A stretch of DNA of 64,000 bases from Heterobasidion occidentale (lineage: Eukaryota; Basidiomycota; Agaricomycetes; Russulales; Bondarzewiaceae): positions 1,240,001 through 1,304,000 of the forward strand of contig JBCAQO010000003.1 of NCBI GenBank assembly GCA_039111635.1, given 5' to 3'. Below the pieces are notes generated by a model. The model made no database searches. It was not told the DNA's origin and saw nothing but the letters and a program-made list of their open reading frames with translations. Shown one piece after another: positions 45,094 to 55,010 of the stretch. The translations under genes were made by a program, and so were the position numbers. The stretch's first letter is position 1; the number at the start of each line of letters is the position of its first letter.

Positions 45094-46908
45094 GACCTCT
45101 CCTTCTACGCCGCGTTGCTTTTCATCGTCCTCCCCGTTTGGTCTGTACCACCCCTGTCCTGGATCTATGTGATCTACGCCCTGCACACGGGAGCCCTCTG
45201 GACGCTCTCCCGTGTCCAGATGGCCTGGTTCGTGTGCGCGCTGGCCGAGGTGGGTCACAGGCCTTGTTCGACTCGCGACCGATCAACCTGACTTCGCTTT
45301 CATGCGCCAGGTCTTCTTCTCTCTGTACCACTTCAACCTCGCCCGTTCCGTCACCGGCCCCTGCCCAATCCCCGCCGGCGAACCCGCAGAGCTCCAAGCC
45401 GCGTTTCACCGCGTCACGCAGGCCGGTCTCTCTTCTCTCTCAGATGACGCCTTCGACGAAGAGACGCTGGACGTCAGTCGCCCGGGCAGCCCCGCCGAGC
45501 TCGTCGAACAGCTCGACCCCCACGACCCCCGCGCAGTCGACTTCCGCAACTCTCTCCGAACCTGGTCCGTCGCCTCTCCCGATCGCGCGCTTCCCGTCTC
45601 GCTCACCGCGCTTCGCTTCTCCGCAGGTTCCACAAGGTCCCGTGGTCGCACATCCGCAAGCAGGAAATGTACCAGTGGCTCTACTGGTCCATCTTCAACA
45701 CCCACCTGCCCCCACTCCCCACGCTCTCGCCCGCCCGCCGCGCCGTCCTCGACGACGTCTTGTCCCTCGTCGAGAAGCGCTCAGGCACCGCCATCCCTCC
45801 CGGCACCAACCCCGCCGCGCGCCCGATCCTGCTCACCCTCGACCCCGTCCGCATCACCTGGCGCCCGCTCGCATGGTACGTCCTCGTCGCGCTCGGCAAC
45901 CGCGCCCTCCGCGCGTGGTTCGTCCGCCGCCGCGGCATGCGCCACGGCGCCAAGGACGGGATCGAGTACCTCCTCTACGTCCCCGACGGGTACGCCCTCG
46001 AGACGGGCCCCGCGCCGGTCGTGTTCGTGCACGGGCTCGGGCTCGGGCTCATCCAGTACCAGATGATCCTGTCGCGCCTCCTGCACGAGCTGCGCGACCG
46101 CCCGCTCCTCGTCCCCCTCCAGCCGCACGTCAGCCAGCAGATCTTCCACCGCGACTTTCTCGCCCCACACGGCCGCAGGGAGACCGCCGCCGCGCTGCGC
46201 GCGCTGCTCGTCGAGCTCGGGTGGGCGCCGGCGGATGGAGGCGCGGCGAGCGAGGACGGCGCAAAGGCGCGCGAGGGCAGGATCACGCTGATGAGCCACT
46301 CGAACGGGTCGTTCGTGCACGCGTGGCTGCTCAAGGCGCACCCCGAGCTCTTCCGCCGCTCGTGCTTCGTCGACCCCGTCACGTTCTGCTCCTGGGAAGG
46401 CGGTGCGCGCGCGCGTCCCCTCTCGCCGCCCGTCCCGCGCTGACCCCCGCCCCTCCCCTCCCCAGATGTGTGCTACAACTTCATCCACCGGCCGTGCTCC
46501 ACCGTACGTCCCCGCGCGCTCCTCTCCCCGCGCTCCTCTCGTCCCCGCGCTGACGCCCCCGCCCCAACGCAGGGCATGCACCTGCTCATGCGCTACTTCG
46601 TCAGCACCGAGCTCGGCGTCGCGAACATCCTCCAGCGGCGCTTCGACTGGGCGTCCAACTCGCTCTGGTACGAGGACATCCCGCACGCGCGCGACCCGCG
46701 CCGCGCCAAGTTCTTCCTCGGCGGCAGCGACGCCATCCTCGCCGCGCCGCGCGTTCGGCGGTACCTCGCGGCGCACGGCGTGCGCGACGGCCTGTGGTAC
46801 GACGCCGCGGGCCAACACGGCCAGGCGCTGTTCCCTGGCAGCGCCGGGTACAGGGAGCTCATCGGCTGGCTCACGGAGGCGGAGGCGGAGGCGGAGGCTG
46901 CGCGGTGA
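45019..46908 (+). CDS. Membrane-anchored alpha/beta hydrolase (lipase/esterase-like)
   Basis: MPPHRPHKDTTPSCVSDVPH (ATG 45019; an in-frame ATG at 44953 is an alternative), then two hydrophobic segments: FYAALLFIVLPVWSVPPLSW and VIYALHTGALWTLS. After a linker comes WSHIRKQEMYQWLYWSIFNT, and then the hydrolase fold: APVVFVHGLGLGLIQYQMIL (HG oxyanion motif), LLVPLQPHVSQQIFH, ITLMSHSNGSFVHAWLLKA (nucleophile elbow S-H-S-N-G). After two introns follow MHLLMRYFVSTELGVANIL, FFLGGSDAILAAPRVRRYL (candidate Asp) and DAAGQHGQALFP (candidate catalytic His). The tail is an Ala/Glu repeat. A membrane-bound esterase or lipase is the best reading; the substrate is unknown. Very GC-rich at third positions. 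Confidence 0.85.
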
Positions 46909-47369
46909 GGCGCGCCGAGAGTTTGTTCTGCAGTATCTATCATAGAAGACGGTCGTCGTACCGCATAGACGTCACCTCCCCCATCCCCATCCTCTGGAAC
47001 CCGCGGTCTCCCGCGCACTGTATCTTATGGCTTAACCTACCTATATCCTGGCCCGGTCACAATCCCGGGCGCCTGTCCTCGTCTCGTCTCGTCGTGTTCT
47101 CTCCGTTGTCATCGTCATTTCATCTGGATACCACATACACACATAGCTGTCGTTTGCACAGCGCTCTCCAATGTTGGCCGTGCAGCGGTTTCTTATAGCG
47201 GCCGCGTAGTGCTCGACAGACCCAGCGCGATTGTTTTTTTCACAAAGTCTGGTCCGTAAATTTGGCAAGCCAAGCTGCCCGTCAAGATTCTGATACACGT
47301 TCGGTAATGTCTCATCATACAATGCCTCCTGCCGCTGCTAGCAGCTTCGCGTCCCAGAATGCACGCGTC
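46909..47369. other. Convergent intergenic region
   Basis: 461 bases between the alpha/beta hydrolase and amidohydrolase stops, less GC-rich than the flanking genes. Nothing recognised beyond presumed 3' UTRs. Confidence 0.45.
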
Positions 47370-48643
47370 TCACTTCGCGGCCGGAGCGAGGGCGAACAGG
47401 TCGACGCCGCGCGAAGCGAACAGCTCGAGAACGTGCTCCCGATATATCCCTCTCAGCCTTGCGCCGTCACCCCCGCCCCCGCCGTCCTTCGGCGCGTAGA
47501 ACGCGCGTAAGCCCGCCTCGAACCACTGTATCGTCTCGAGCGGGACGGCTGTCCAAACGTTCAAACCAAACCAGATGAGACGGCCCAGCCCGCGACGCGT
47601 CGGCACGTCGGTCAGCCTCGACGCTGCGAGCAAACGACGCGCGGAGACTGACCGGGAAAATCGCTCCCCCACACGACGCGCGCGCCGACGCCCCACGCCT
47701 CCGCGGCGGCGAGCGGGCCCGAGCCGGCGCTAAGCGCGGTGTCCCACCAGCATACGCGGCGGAGCTCGCGCAGGATGTGCGCCTCGTCGAGGGCGGCGCC
47801 CATGTAGCGCGCGAGGCCGGCGAGGCGCGGGGCGAGGGCGAGGGCGGTGCCGCCCATGTGGGCGAGGACGAAGGCGAGGCGGGGGAAGCGGGTTGTTTTG
47901 CCGGCGACGACGAGGTGGGCGATGGCTTTGAACGTCTCGTTGGGGACCTGTGGAGGGTGGAGGGGAGGGCGTCGGGGACGGAGACGCGGGCGGGCGTTGG
48001 TGGGCACGTTACCTCCGTGATGGGGATGCCGAGCAGGTCGCTTGGGAAGGGTGTGGAGGAGGGCGTCTGGGCGCCGTGGAGGAAGAGGACGGCGTTGCGC
48101 CTGTCTAGCTCTTCCCAGATCGGATCGAAGACGTCGTCGCCGAGGTATTCTGGCGCGCGGAGTCAGTGGCGGCGGCGGAGTTGAAAGAATGAATGGGATG
48201 GACGGACTGGCGTCGTTCGCATCGCCGTAGACGGAGGAGACGGCGATGCCGACTGCGCCAAGGTCGTCCAACGCGTACGCGATGAGTTCGAGCGCAGCTA
48301 TATGCGCGTGCACGCATTCAGCAGATCGATGGACATAGCGCCTGGCCGACGTACCCTTGGTGTCCCTCAAATCACCGGCACACCCCCAGAACGCGAACCT
48401 GCCTGGATGCTGGATGCAGGCGGCGCGCATCTCGTCGTTGAGCGCGCGCACGTCGTCGGGGAGGTGCCCGGTGGGGACGGAGAGGACGGCGAGCTCGACG
48501 CCCAGTGCGTCCATGGCGCGGAGGCTGAGGGCGGGTGACCAGGGGAGGTGCGCGGGGGGCGTGCGGAAGCCGACCGCGCGGGAGAGGGCGGCCTTGGGGA
48601 GGGTGGAGGGGAAGATGTGGTGGTGGACGTCGATGGCAGACAT
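47370..48643 (-). CDS. Amidohydrolase-2 family protein (ACMSD-like metal enzyme)
   Basis: MSAIDVHHHIFPS begins with the H-x-H metal motif typical of amidohydrolase-2/ACMSD proteins. Then VELAVLSVPTGHLPDDVRAL, PGRFAFWGCAGDL, LGAVGIAVSSVYGDANDA, EYLGDDVFDPIWEELDRRNA and VLFLHGAQTPSSTPFPSDLL (metal His), RLAFVLAHMGGTALALAPRL (active-site His) and VVWGSDFP (catalytic Asp), joined by an intron to ASRLTDVPTRRGLGRLIWFG. It ends FALAPAAK. Members decarboxylate or hydrolyse carboxylated aromatics or related acids; which reaction is unknown. It lies about 60 bases downstream of a short-chain dehydrogenase on the same strand. Confidence 0.85.
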
Positions 48644-48704
48644 GAAGACGCGACCCAAAAAGGAGAAAGTGATTCCATTTGAGTGCTACGGACAGCGGCG
48701 ATGT

Positions 48705-49739
48705 CTACGCTCTGCGGTACTGGCTGCACTCGGCCGAATCCCAGCTCACGAACGCCCCCGACAGTCCCGAGTGCGCGCCCAACGCCAGCCCCGCGATCAC
48801 GTGTCCTGCGTCCTCCGGCTTCACCAGCTTGCCCTCCGCGTGCTGGCGCACGAAGCTCTCGTGGTCCGCCGCTCGCATGTGCGCACCCCCTTGCTCGCGC
48901 AGCGTCGCTTGCATCTGTCGACCGTCGTCAGCGCCCGCCGTGAGCATCCCGCCGACGATCTCTCACCTCAGTGTCCACTTTCCCCGGGCGCACGGCCACA
49001 CACACGAGCTCGGGCTCTTCTTGAGCGAGCGTCCTGTCGGTGCCCCAAGTACTGTGATTACCAAGGCGACTCGACGAGCAGGCAGGCATGGGGTACGCGC
49101 CTGCACAGACTGTTCATCGCGGCCTTGCTCGCGTTGTAAGGCCCCCAGCCGGGCACCCCGCCCGCCGCGGCGCCAGAGCTCACAAACACGACCTTGCCGC
49201 CAAAGCGGCTCGCGCGCAGGGCCGGGAGCGCCGCCTTGAGGGCCGTCACAAGCGAGAAAAAGTTGACGTCAAAGTGGGATCTCCACGCGTCTAGCGTGCT
49301 CGACGGCGCGTCGATGCGCCCGAGCGGGTGCAGCGTGCCCGCATTCAGCACGAGTCCGTCGATGCTTCCGTGCGTCGCCTGGACGTCCGAGATCGCCCTG
49401 GCGAACGCGGGCTCGTCGGCGCTGCGGGAGGGATCGGGACATTGAGCAAAGGCGTGCGGACGCGCGAGGGATCACGGGATACGGACACGCTGCACTCGAC
49501 GAGCTTGAGGGAGTCGGCGTGGGCATCGGAGAGCTGCGTGAGCTCGGGCGTGCGCGTGCGGGAGACAGCGACGACGGTGGCGTTGAGCTGCTTGAGGAGG
49601 ACAGAGGTGACGGCGAGACCGAGGCCTCTGGGGGAGATCGCGGTCAGCGAGCGGCCGGGCACCCGAGACGGGAGACGGGGCACCTCGATGCGCCGGTGAC
49701 GACGACGACGGGGCGGAGGAGGGTGTGTGTGGGCGCCAT
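48705..49739 (-). CDS. Short-chain dehydrogenase/reductase
   Basis: [28 protein letters not shown] carries the NAD(P)-binding T-G-x3-G-x-G motif, split by an intron between GASR and GLGL. Then [14 protein letters not shown] (N-A-G), [35 protein letters not shown] (catalytic Ser), [15 protein letters not shown] (Y-x3-K catalytic pair) and [14 protein letters not shown]. It ends [12 protein letters not shown]. The length (about 265 residues) and motif set fit classical SDRs of the fungal benzil/sepiapterin reductase-like group. Substrate unknown. It faces PDB1 across a 171-base divergent promoter. Confidence 0.9.
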
Positions 49740-49910
49740 GGGCGGTGGCGAGCAAGCGAAAGAGGCTGGGGAGATGTGATATTTACGGCTGTTTACGCCC
49801 CCAAAAAGTCGACCCGCCGCCAATTACGCCCGACCACATCACTCCGGCCTCTCCCTCTTCTCTCCCCCTCCTCCCCCTCCTCCTCTTTCCTCTCCTCCAA
49901 AACATCTCAG

Positions 49911-51364
49911 ATGGCCGCCAGAGCCGCCTTCAGCCGCCTCGCACCAGCGCTCACACACGCACGCGCAGGGCCCTCGCTCGCCGCCCGCCGAACAGCTTTC
50001 CGCGCGTATGCGACAGAGTCCGAGCAGCATTCCGTCAGTTTCTGCCTCCGCTGTCCCCCCGCCCCTTCTCACACCTCGTTTTCTCCCCAGATGACCGTGC
50101 GTGATGCGCTCAACGTGGCCATGGAGGAGGAGATGATCCGTGACGACAACGTCTTTATCCTCGGCGAGGAAGTCGCGCGCTACAACGGTGCATACAAGGT
50201 CCGTTTTCGCCACCTCATCTCTTCGGATTCCCATCCAATCCCTGCCAGGTCACGAAAGGCCTTCTGGACAAGTTTGGCGAGAAGCGAGTCGTCGACACCT
50301 ATCACCGAGATGGGTTTCGCCGGTCTCGCCGTCGGCGCTGCCCTCACAGGTCTCCGACCCATGTCCGTCCGTCCGCGCCTCGTCCCGCCCTCTTTCCTTT
50401 TGCTCACCCTCCGTCTCTCCCAGATGCGAGTTTATGACCTTCAACTTCGCGATGCAGGCCATCGACCAGATCGTCAACTCCGCCGGCAAGACATATTACA
50501 TGTCCGGCGGCAACGTTCCCTGCCCAGTCGTTTCGCGGTCCCAACGGCGCTGCCGCCGGTGTCGGCGCACAGCACTCTCAGGACTACGCTGCATGGTACG
50601 GGCAGATTCCTGGTCTCAAGGTCGTCAGCCCGTGGAGTGCGGAGGATTGCAAGGGCTTGCTCAAGGTACCGCCCGCCCTCTTCCTTCAGTGACAAACCAC
50701 CCCGTTGACGCGCGCTCGCGCTTGTTCTCAAGTCCGCCATCCGCGACCCTAACCCGGTCGTCTTCCTCGAGAACGAGATGATGTACGGTATCACCTTCCC
50801 CATGTCGGCCGAGGCCATGTCCGACAACTTCCTGCTCCCCATCGGCAAGGCCAAGGTCGAGCGCGAGGGCAGCGACATCACCATCGTCGCGCACAGCAAG
50901 ATGGTCACCCACAGTCTCGAGGCCGCCGACATCCTCGCCAAGGAGGGCATCAAGGCCGAGGTCATCAACCTCCGCAGCATCCGCCCACTAGACATCGACA
51001 CGATCAAGGCCTCGGTCAAGAAGACGAACCGGTACGTGATGACGGAACCGTGCGATGTCCGATCGTGTACTGAGCGGCATCTAGCCTCGTTACCGTCGAG
51101 GGCGGCTTCCCCGCATTCGGCGTCGGCTCCGAAATCTGCGCCCAGATCATCGAGAGCGAGGCCTTTGACTACCTGGACGCGCCCGTCGAGCGCGTCACCG
51201 GTGCTGACGTCCCCACGCCTGTGAGTCCTCCCTGACCTGTCTCTTTTCCACGCGACTGAACGCTTGCCGGTCTTCAGTACGCCGCCAACCTCGAGGCGCT
51301 CGCCTTCCCCGACACCCCTCTCATCGTCAAGGTGGCCAAGCGCGCGCTCTACAGGACGAACTGA
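49911..51364 (+). CDS. PDB1: Pyruvate dehydrogenase E1 component, beta subunit
   Basis: Mitochondrial PDH complex subunit. The transit peptide [20 protein letters not shown] precedes [155 protein letters not shown], ending [11 protein letters not shown] (TGA 51362-51364). One lesion: at 50521-50540 the DNA reads TGC CCA GTC GTT TCG CGG, where the conserved protein needs P-V-V-F-R-G-P; two bases are missing (gtttcg where gttttccg is expected), shifting the frame. Both flanks are perfectly conserved and the gene is essential for respiration, so I read this as a homopolymer sequencing error. Confidence 0.93.
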
Positions 51365-51556
51365 GGCACTGGATCGCGATTCTCATTACATTACTCGGGC
51401 ATACATGTCGTCGTTGCTAGTGCTATAGATTTTTTCCTGCCAGACGTGAACACCGCACCGGATGATTTTTGTACATGCCGTCCTCTGAGCTTCTTCTATC
51501 AACGATACAAACATTCGATGCTTCCCCCCTCGTACATCCGACCAATTTTGTGCTGC
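51365..51556. terminator. Convergent 3' ends, PDB1 / HIS4
   Basis: 192 bases separate the two stop codons and must contain both poly(A) sites. AT-rich relative to its flanks. Confidence 0.4.
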
Positions 51557-54242
51557 CTAGGCAGAAGCGGCGGCGCGCAAGCGGATGCGCACGGCGTTGG
51601 CGTGGGCTTGCAGGCCCTCGCAGTCGGCGAGCGTGGCGACCACGGGTCCGAGGTTCTGCAGGCCGGCGGACGTGAGCTCCTGCGACGTGATGTGCTTTTG
51701 GAACGAGAGCGTGTTGACGCCGCTGAACTGGCGCGCGTACCCGTTCGTCGGGAGGGTGTGGTTCGTGCCCGACGCGTAGTCGCCACAGCTGACGAGGGAA
51801 AGTAGACGGTGAGCACGCAAGGCGAGGAGAACGGTGTAGAGGAAGAGAGGGGACCGCGCACCTCTCGGGGGAGTACGGGCCGACGAACACGCTCCCCGCG
51901 TTCTCCACGAGCGGCACCTTCCCGGCCGCGTCCTCGAGGTGCAGGATGAGGTGCTCCGGCGCGTACGCGTTGGAGAACGCGAGCGCGTCCTCGACGGTGT
52001 CCGCCTGCACGATGATGCTCTTCGCGACGGACTCGCGCACGATCGCGACGCGCGCGAGCGCGCGCGCCTGTGCGTCCACCTCCGCCTCGATGGCTGCGAG
52101 CGTCGCGCGCGCGAGGCGCACGCTGACGAGCACGACCTGCGAGTCAACGCCGTGCTCGGCCTGGGAGAGCAGGTCCGCGGCGACGAACGCGGGGTCGCAC
52201 GTGTGGTCCGCGATCACCTGCATGAGTGCGCGCGCGCGCGTGTCAGCGACGTCCGTGTGCGCCAAAGGGCGCGGGCAGCGCGGGCGGACGGGGACTCACC
52301 AGGACTTCGGAGGGCCCCGCGGGCATGTCGATCGAGACGAGCGCGTCGGTGTCGTTCTGGACGAGCAGCTTCGCTGCGGTGACCCACTGGTTCCCGGGGC
52401 CGAAGATCTTGTCGACCTTGGGCACGGTCTCGGTGCCGTACGCGAGCGCCGCGACGGCCTGCGCGCCGCCGGCCTTGAGGACCGCGGACGCGCCGACGAG
52501 GTGCGCGACGTACATGACCTCGGGGGAGATGCTGCCGTCCGCGCGGGGCGGCGTCGCGAGCACGATCTCCTTGCAGCCCGCGACCTGCGCGGGGATGCCG
52601 AGCATGAGCGCGGTCGAGGGCAGCACTGCGGTGCCGCCGGGCACGTACAGCCCGACGCGCGCGATCGGGCGCGCGAAGCGCGAGCAGACGACGCCGGGCA
52701 TGGTCTCGACGACGAGCGTGGCGTCCTGCGCCTGGGCGGCGTGGAACTTGTGGATGTTCGCGTACGCGATGTCGATCGCCGCGCGCACGGGCTCGGGGAG
52801 CTGCATGCTCTCCAGCGCGAAGGGCGGGAAGGCGACGGTCGAGGCGAGCTGCGCCTTGTCGAACTTGGCGGTGAGCTCGAGCAGGGCGGCGTCCCCGCGC
52901 GCGCGCACGCTGTCGACGATGGGCTTCACTTTGGCGATCATCTCGTCGAACTTGAGCACGGGGCGCCGGAGGAGCTGCGCGCGCTCCGAGACGGTGACGG
53001 TGGCGAGGTCGTAGGTGCGCATGCGGATGGGGGCGTCGGGATCGACGGGCGCATTGGGAGGGGCGGGGGGCTGGGGGGGCGTCCACTGTGGCTTCGCGTT
53101 CCGGGCCTGCGCGTGATCTTGCGGGCCTTCGCATCGAGAGAGGCCTCGATGTCGGCGATGGTGACTCCCGCCGCGGCGCACCGGGCCAAAGCAAAGTAGA
53201 CCAGGTCCGCTGCCTCAAAGGCGACCTCCTCTTTCGTCTCCGCTCGGCAGAGCTCGTCCGCCTCTTCCATGATCTTGGATCGCAGGAGCTGGGGATCGTC
53301 GAACAGCCTGCGCGTGTACGAGCCCTCGGGGGCGGACAAAAGTCGGGACTGCAGAGTCGCCTCGAGGGCGGGGAGCCCGGTGACCTCGCCAAAGCAGGAC
53401 GTCCGCTTCAGGTGGCAGAATCCGGCACCGCGCTGAATGACACTGAACTCCAGGCAATCGGAGTCGCAGTCGAGGCGGATGCTGACGATGTCCTGGGTGG
53501 CCCCCGAAGTTTCCCCCTTCCGCCACAAGCCGTGCTTGCGTGAGTGATATACCCCCTTCCCCGTGAGGATGCTTTCTTTCACGGATTGCGAGGAGGAGTA
53601 CACGAGGCCGAGCGAGCGGCCGCCTTGCAGGTGGGATGAGACGACTGTGGGGAACAAGCCATCTGGGCGATCGGACACCAAGGGTGCGAGGAATGCGTCG
53701 GCGACGTTGATCTGGGACGCAGATGAGGCAGAGAGCGTGAGCTGCGACGCAGGCACCACCAGGGTCGCGCCGACGCCGAGCAGACCCCTGATCGTCGAGG
53801 GCAGCGGCGGGCTGGATCCGGCGGAAAAGACGAAGATAGAGGACTCGGTGAAAAACCGGGAGACGGACGAGATGAGGTCCAGCTCCAATGTGGGCGACTT
53901 CAAGAACACGCCCGAGACGCCGCTCCGCACCCGGTCCGACACGGCGCTCGCGTTCGCGACGTCGAGCAGGAGCAGCAGACGGTCGCGCGGAACGAGCCCG
54001 ATGAGCTCTGGCGCCCACGCGAGGGGCACGATGACTTTGTCCGCGCCTTTGTCGAGCCAGGCGATGGCATCGTCCGGGCTGGAAGAGGGATTGCTATCTG
54101 CGAGTATATATCGGGCAGACCGAACTGGAGCAGAAGCAAAATCGTCTGCGGTGGATGCGGCGGGGAGGACGACGGGGCCTACGCGAGCCAAGGCAGCCTC
54201 GAGGTCGTCGTTGCGGCGGTCGAGCAAAGGCAAGAACGCCAT
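51557..54242 (-). CDS. HIS4: Trifunctional histidine biosynthesis protein HIS4 (HisI-HisE-HisD)
   Basis: Three fused activities. After an N-terminal domain ([20 protein letters not shown] at ATG 54242) comes phosphoribosyl-AMP cyclohydrolase ([20 protein letters not shown]), then phosphoribosyl-ATP pyrophosphatase ([20 protein letters not shown]). Histidinol dehydrogenase follows: [136 protein letters not shown]. It ends RAAASA (TAG at 51557-51559). At about 53098 the HisE frame (KITRRPG) and the HisD frame (NAKPQW) differ by one missing base (CCCGGAACGCG, one A short); no intron fits there. A homopolymer error is likely. It shares a 768-base promoter with Argonaute. Confidence 0.94.
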
Positions 54243-55010
54243 GGAGGATGGGGTCAAAGAGAATTGTTGAGCATTCAATTCGCTCGCCACTGGGCCTGCA
54301 CTCGGTTTGAGCGCAGTGTTATTTGTTTTGGCCAAACAGCCCGCTCGACCCATTATACATATAGTATCAAACGTCCGTTGAGCGCGGTTAATCGCCTTCC
54401 AGCAGACAGAAATGAGGTCGGCCACTCGCTTTCGAACTGTGTTTGCGCGGCGCGACTGCAGCTACGCTGTATAGAGTCATACAGTATCAAAGCAGGCCGG
54501 TGACTTTCACAGCCATGGCGAACAGTCCGAACGGTATGTCCAACTTCCCACAGACTGTACAGTACAAGTGACGCCAAATTAGAAATGCAGTACAACCTCG
54601 CCGAGCGGAGAGATAACGACAAAGCTCAAGCCTGGCGCTTTGTGCCAGTGGTCGAAGTATCCACGCCTCAGTTATGGCCCTCGCTCTTGTTCTCTTTGCT
54701 GCTTGCCACTATATGGCGGCCCAAGCAGCCACAAAGCAACGGCCAAGCGGCTGGCGGCGGGTGGCTTGCAGTGCATAGTAGATCCAAGAGCTTTTGTGCC
54801 GCAAACAGGTCGCATAGAGTGTGTGGACAATTGGTGCGTGATTAATCCGAACCACACTCCGCCTTGCTCGTATATAAGGCCAGTCGCGAACCCCTCTGCT
54901 CTTCCCCACTCAGCTCTCAAGCTTCTTCGAATCACGTCCTACACGCCCACGCCCACGTCCACACCATCTTCCTCCCACCCATCATCTCCTCCCCCATCAT
55001 CTAGATCACA
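54243..55010. promoter_or_regulatory. Divergent promoter, HIS4 / Argonaute
   Basis: 768 bases between divergent starts. A TATA element (TATATAAGG, 54871-54879) lies 140 bases before the Argonaute ATG, followed by a TC-rich leader with CACGCCCACGCCCACG-like repeats (54940-54960). The HIS4 side has no clear TATA box. Confidence 0.6.

Noticed and set aside
44739..46553. 604-codon open frame on the plus strand
   Set aside because: It overlaps the well-supported alpha/beta hydrolase in another frame, is Pro/Arg-rich low complexity, and exists because third-position GC removes stops.
45781..46818. 345-codon minus-strand frame
   Set aside because: Antisense of the hydrolase exons; no homology and same GC artefact.
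51946..53199. 417-codon plus-strand and 392-codon minus-strand frames inside HIS4
   Set aside because: Antisense and out-of-frame shadows of HisD; composition is Ala/Arg/Gly-biased with no domain.
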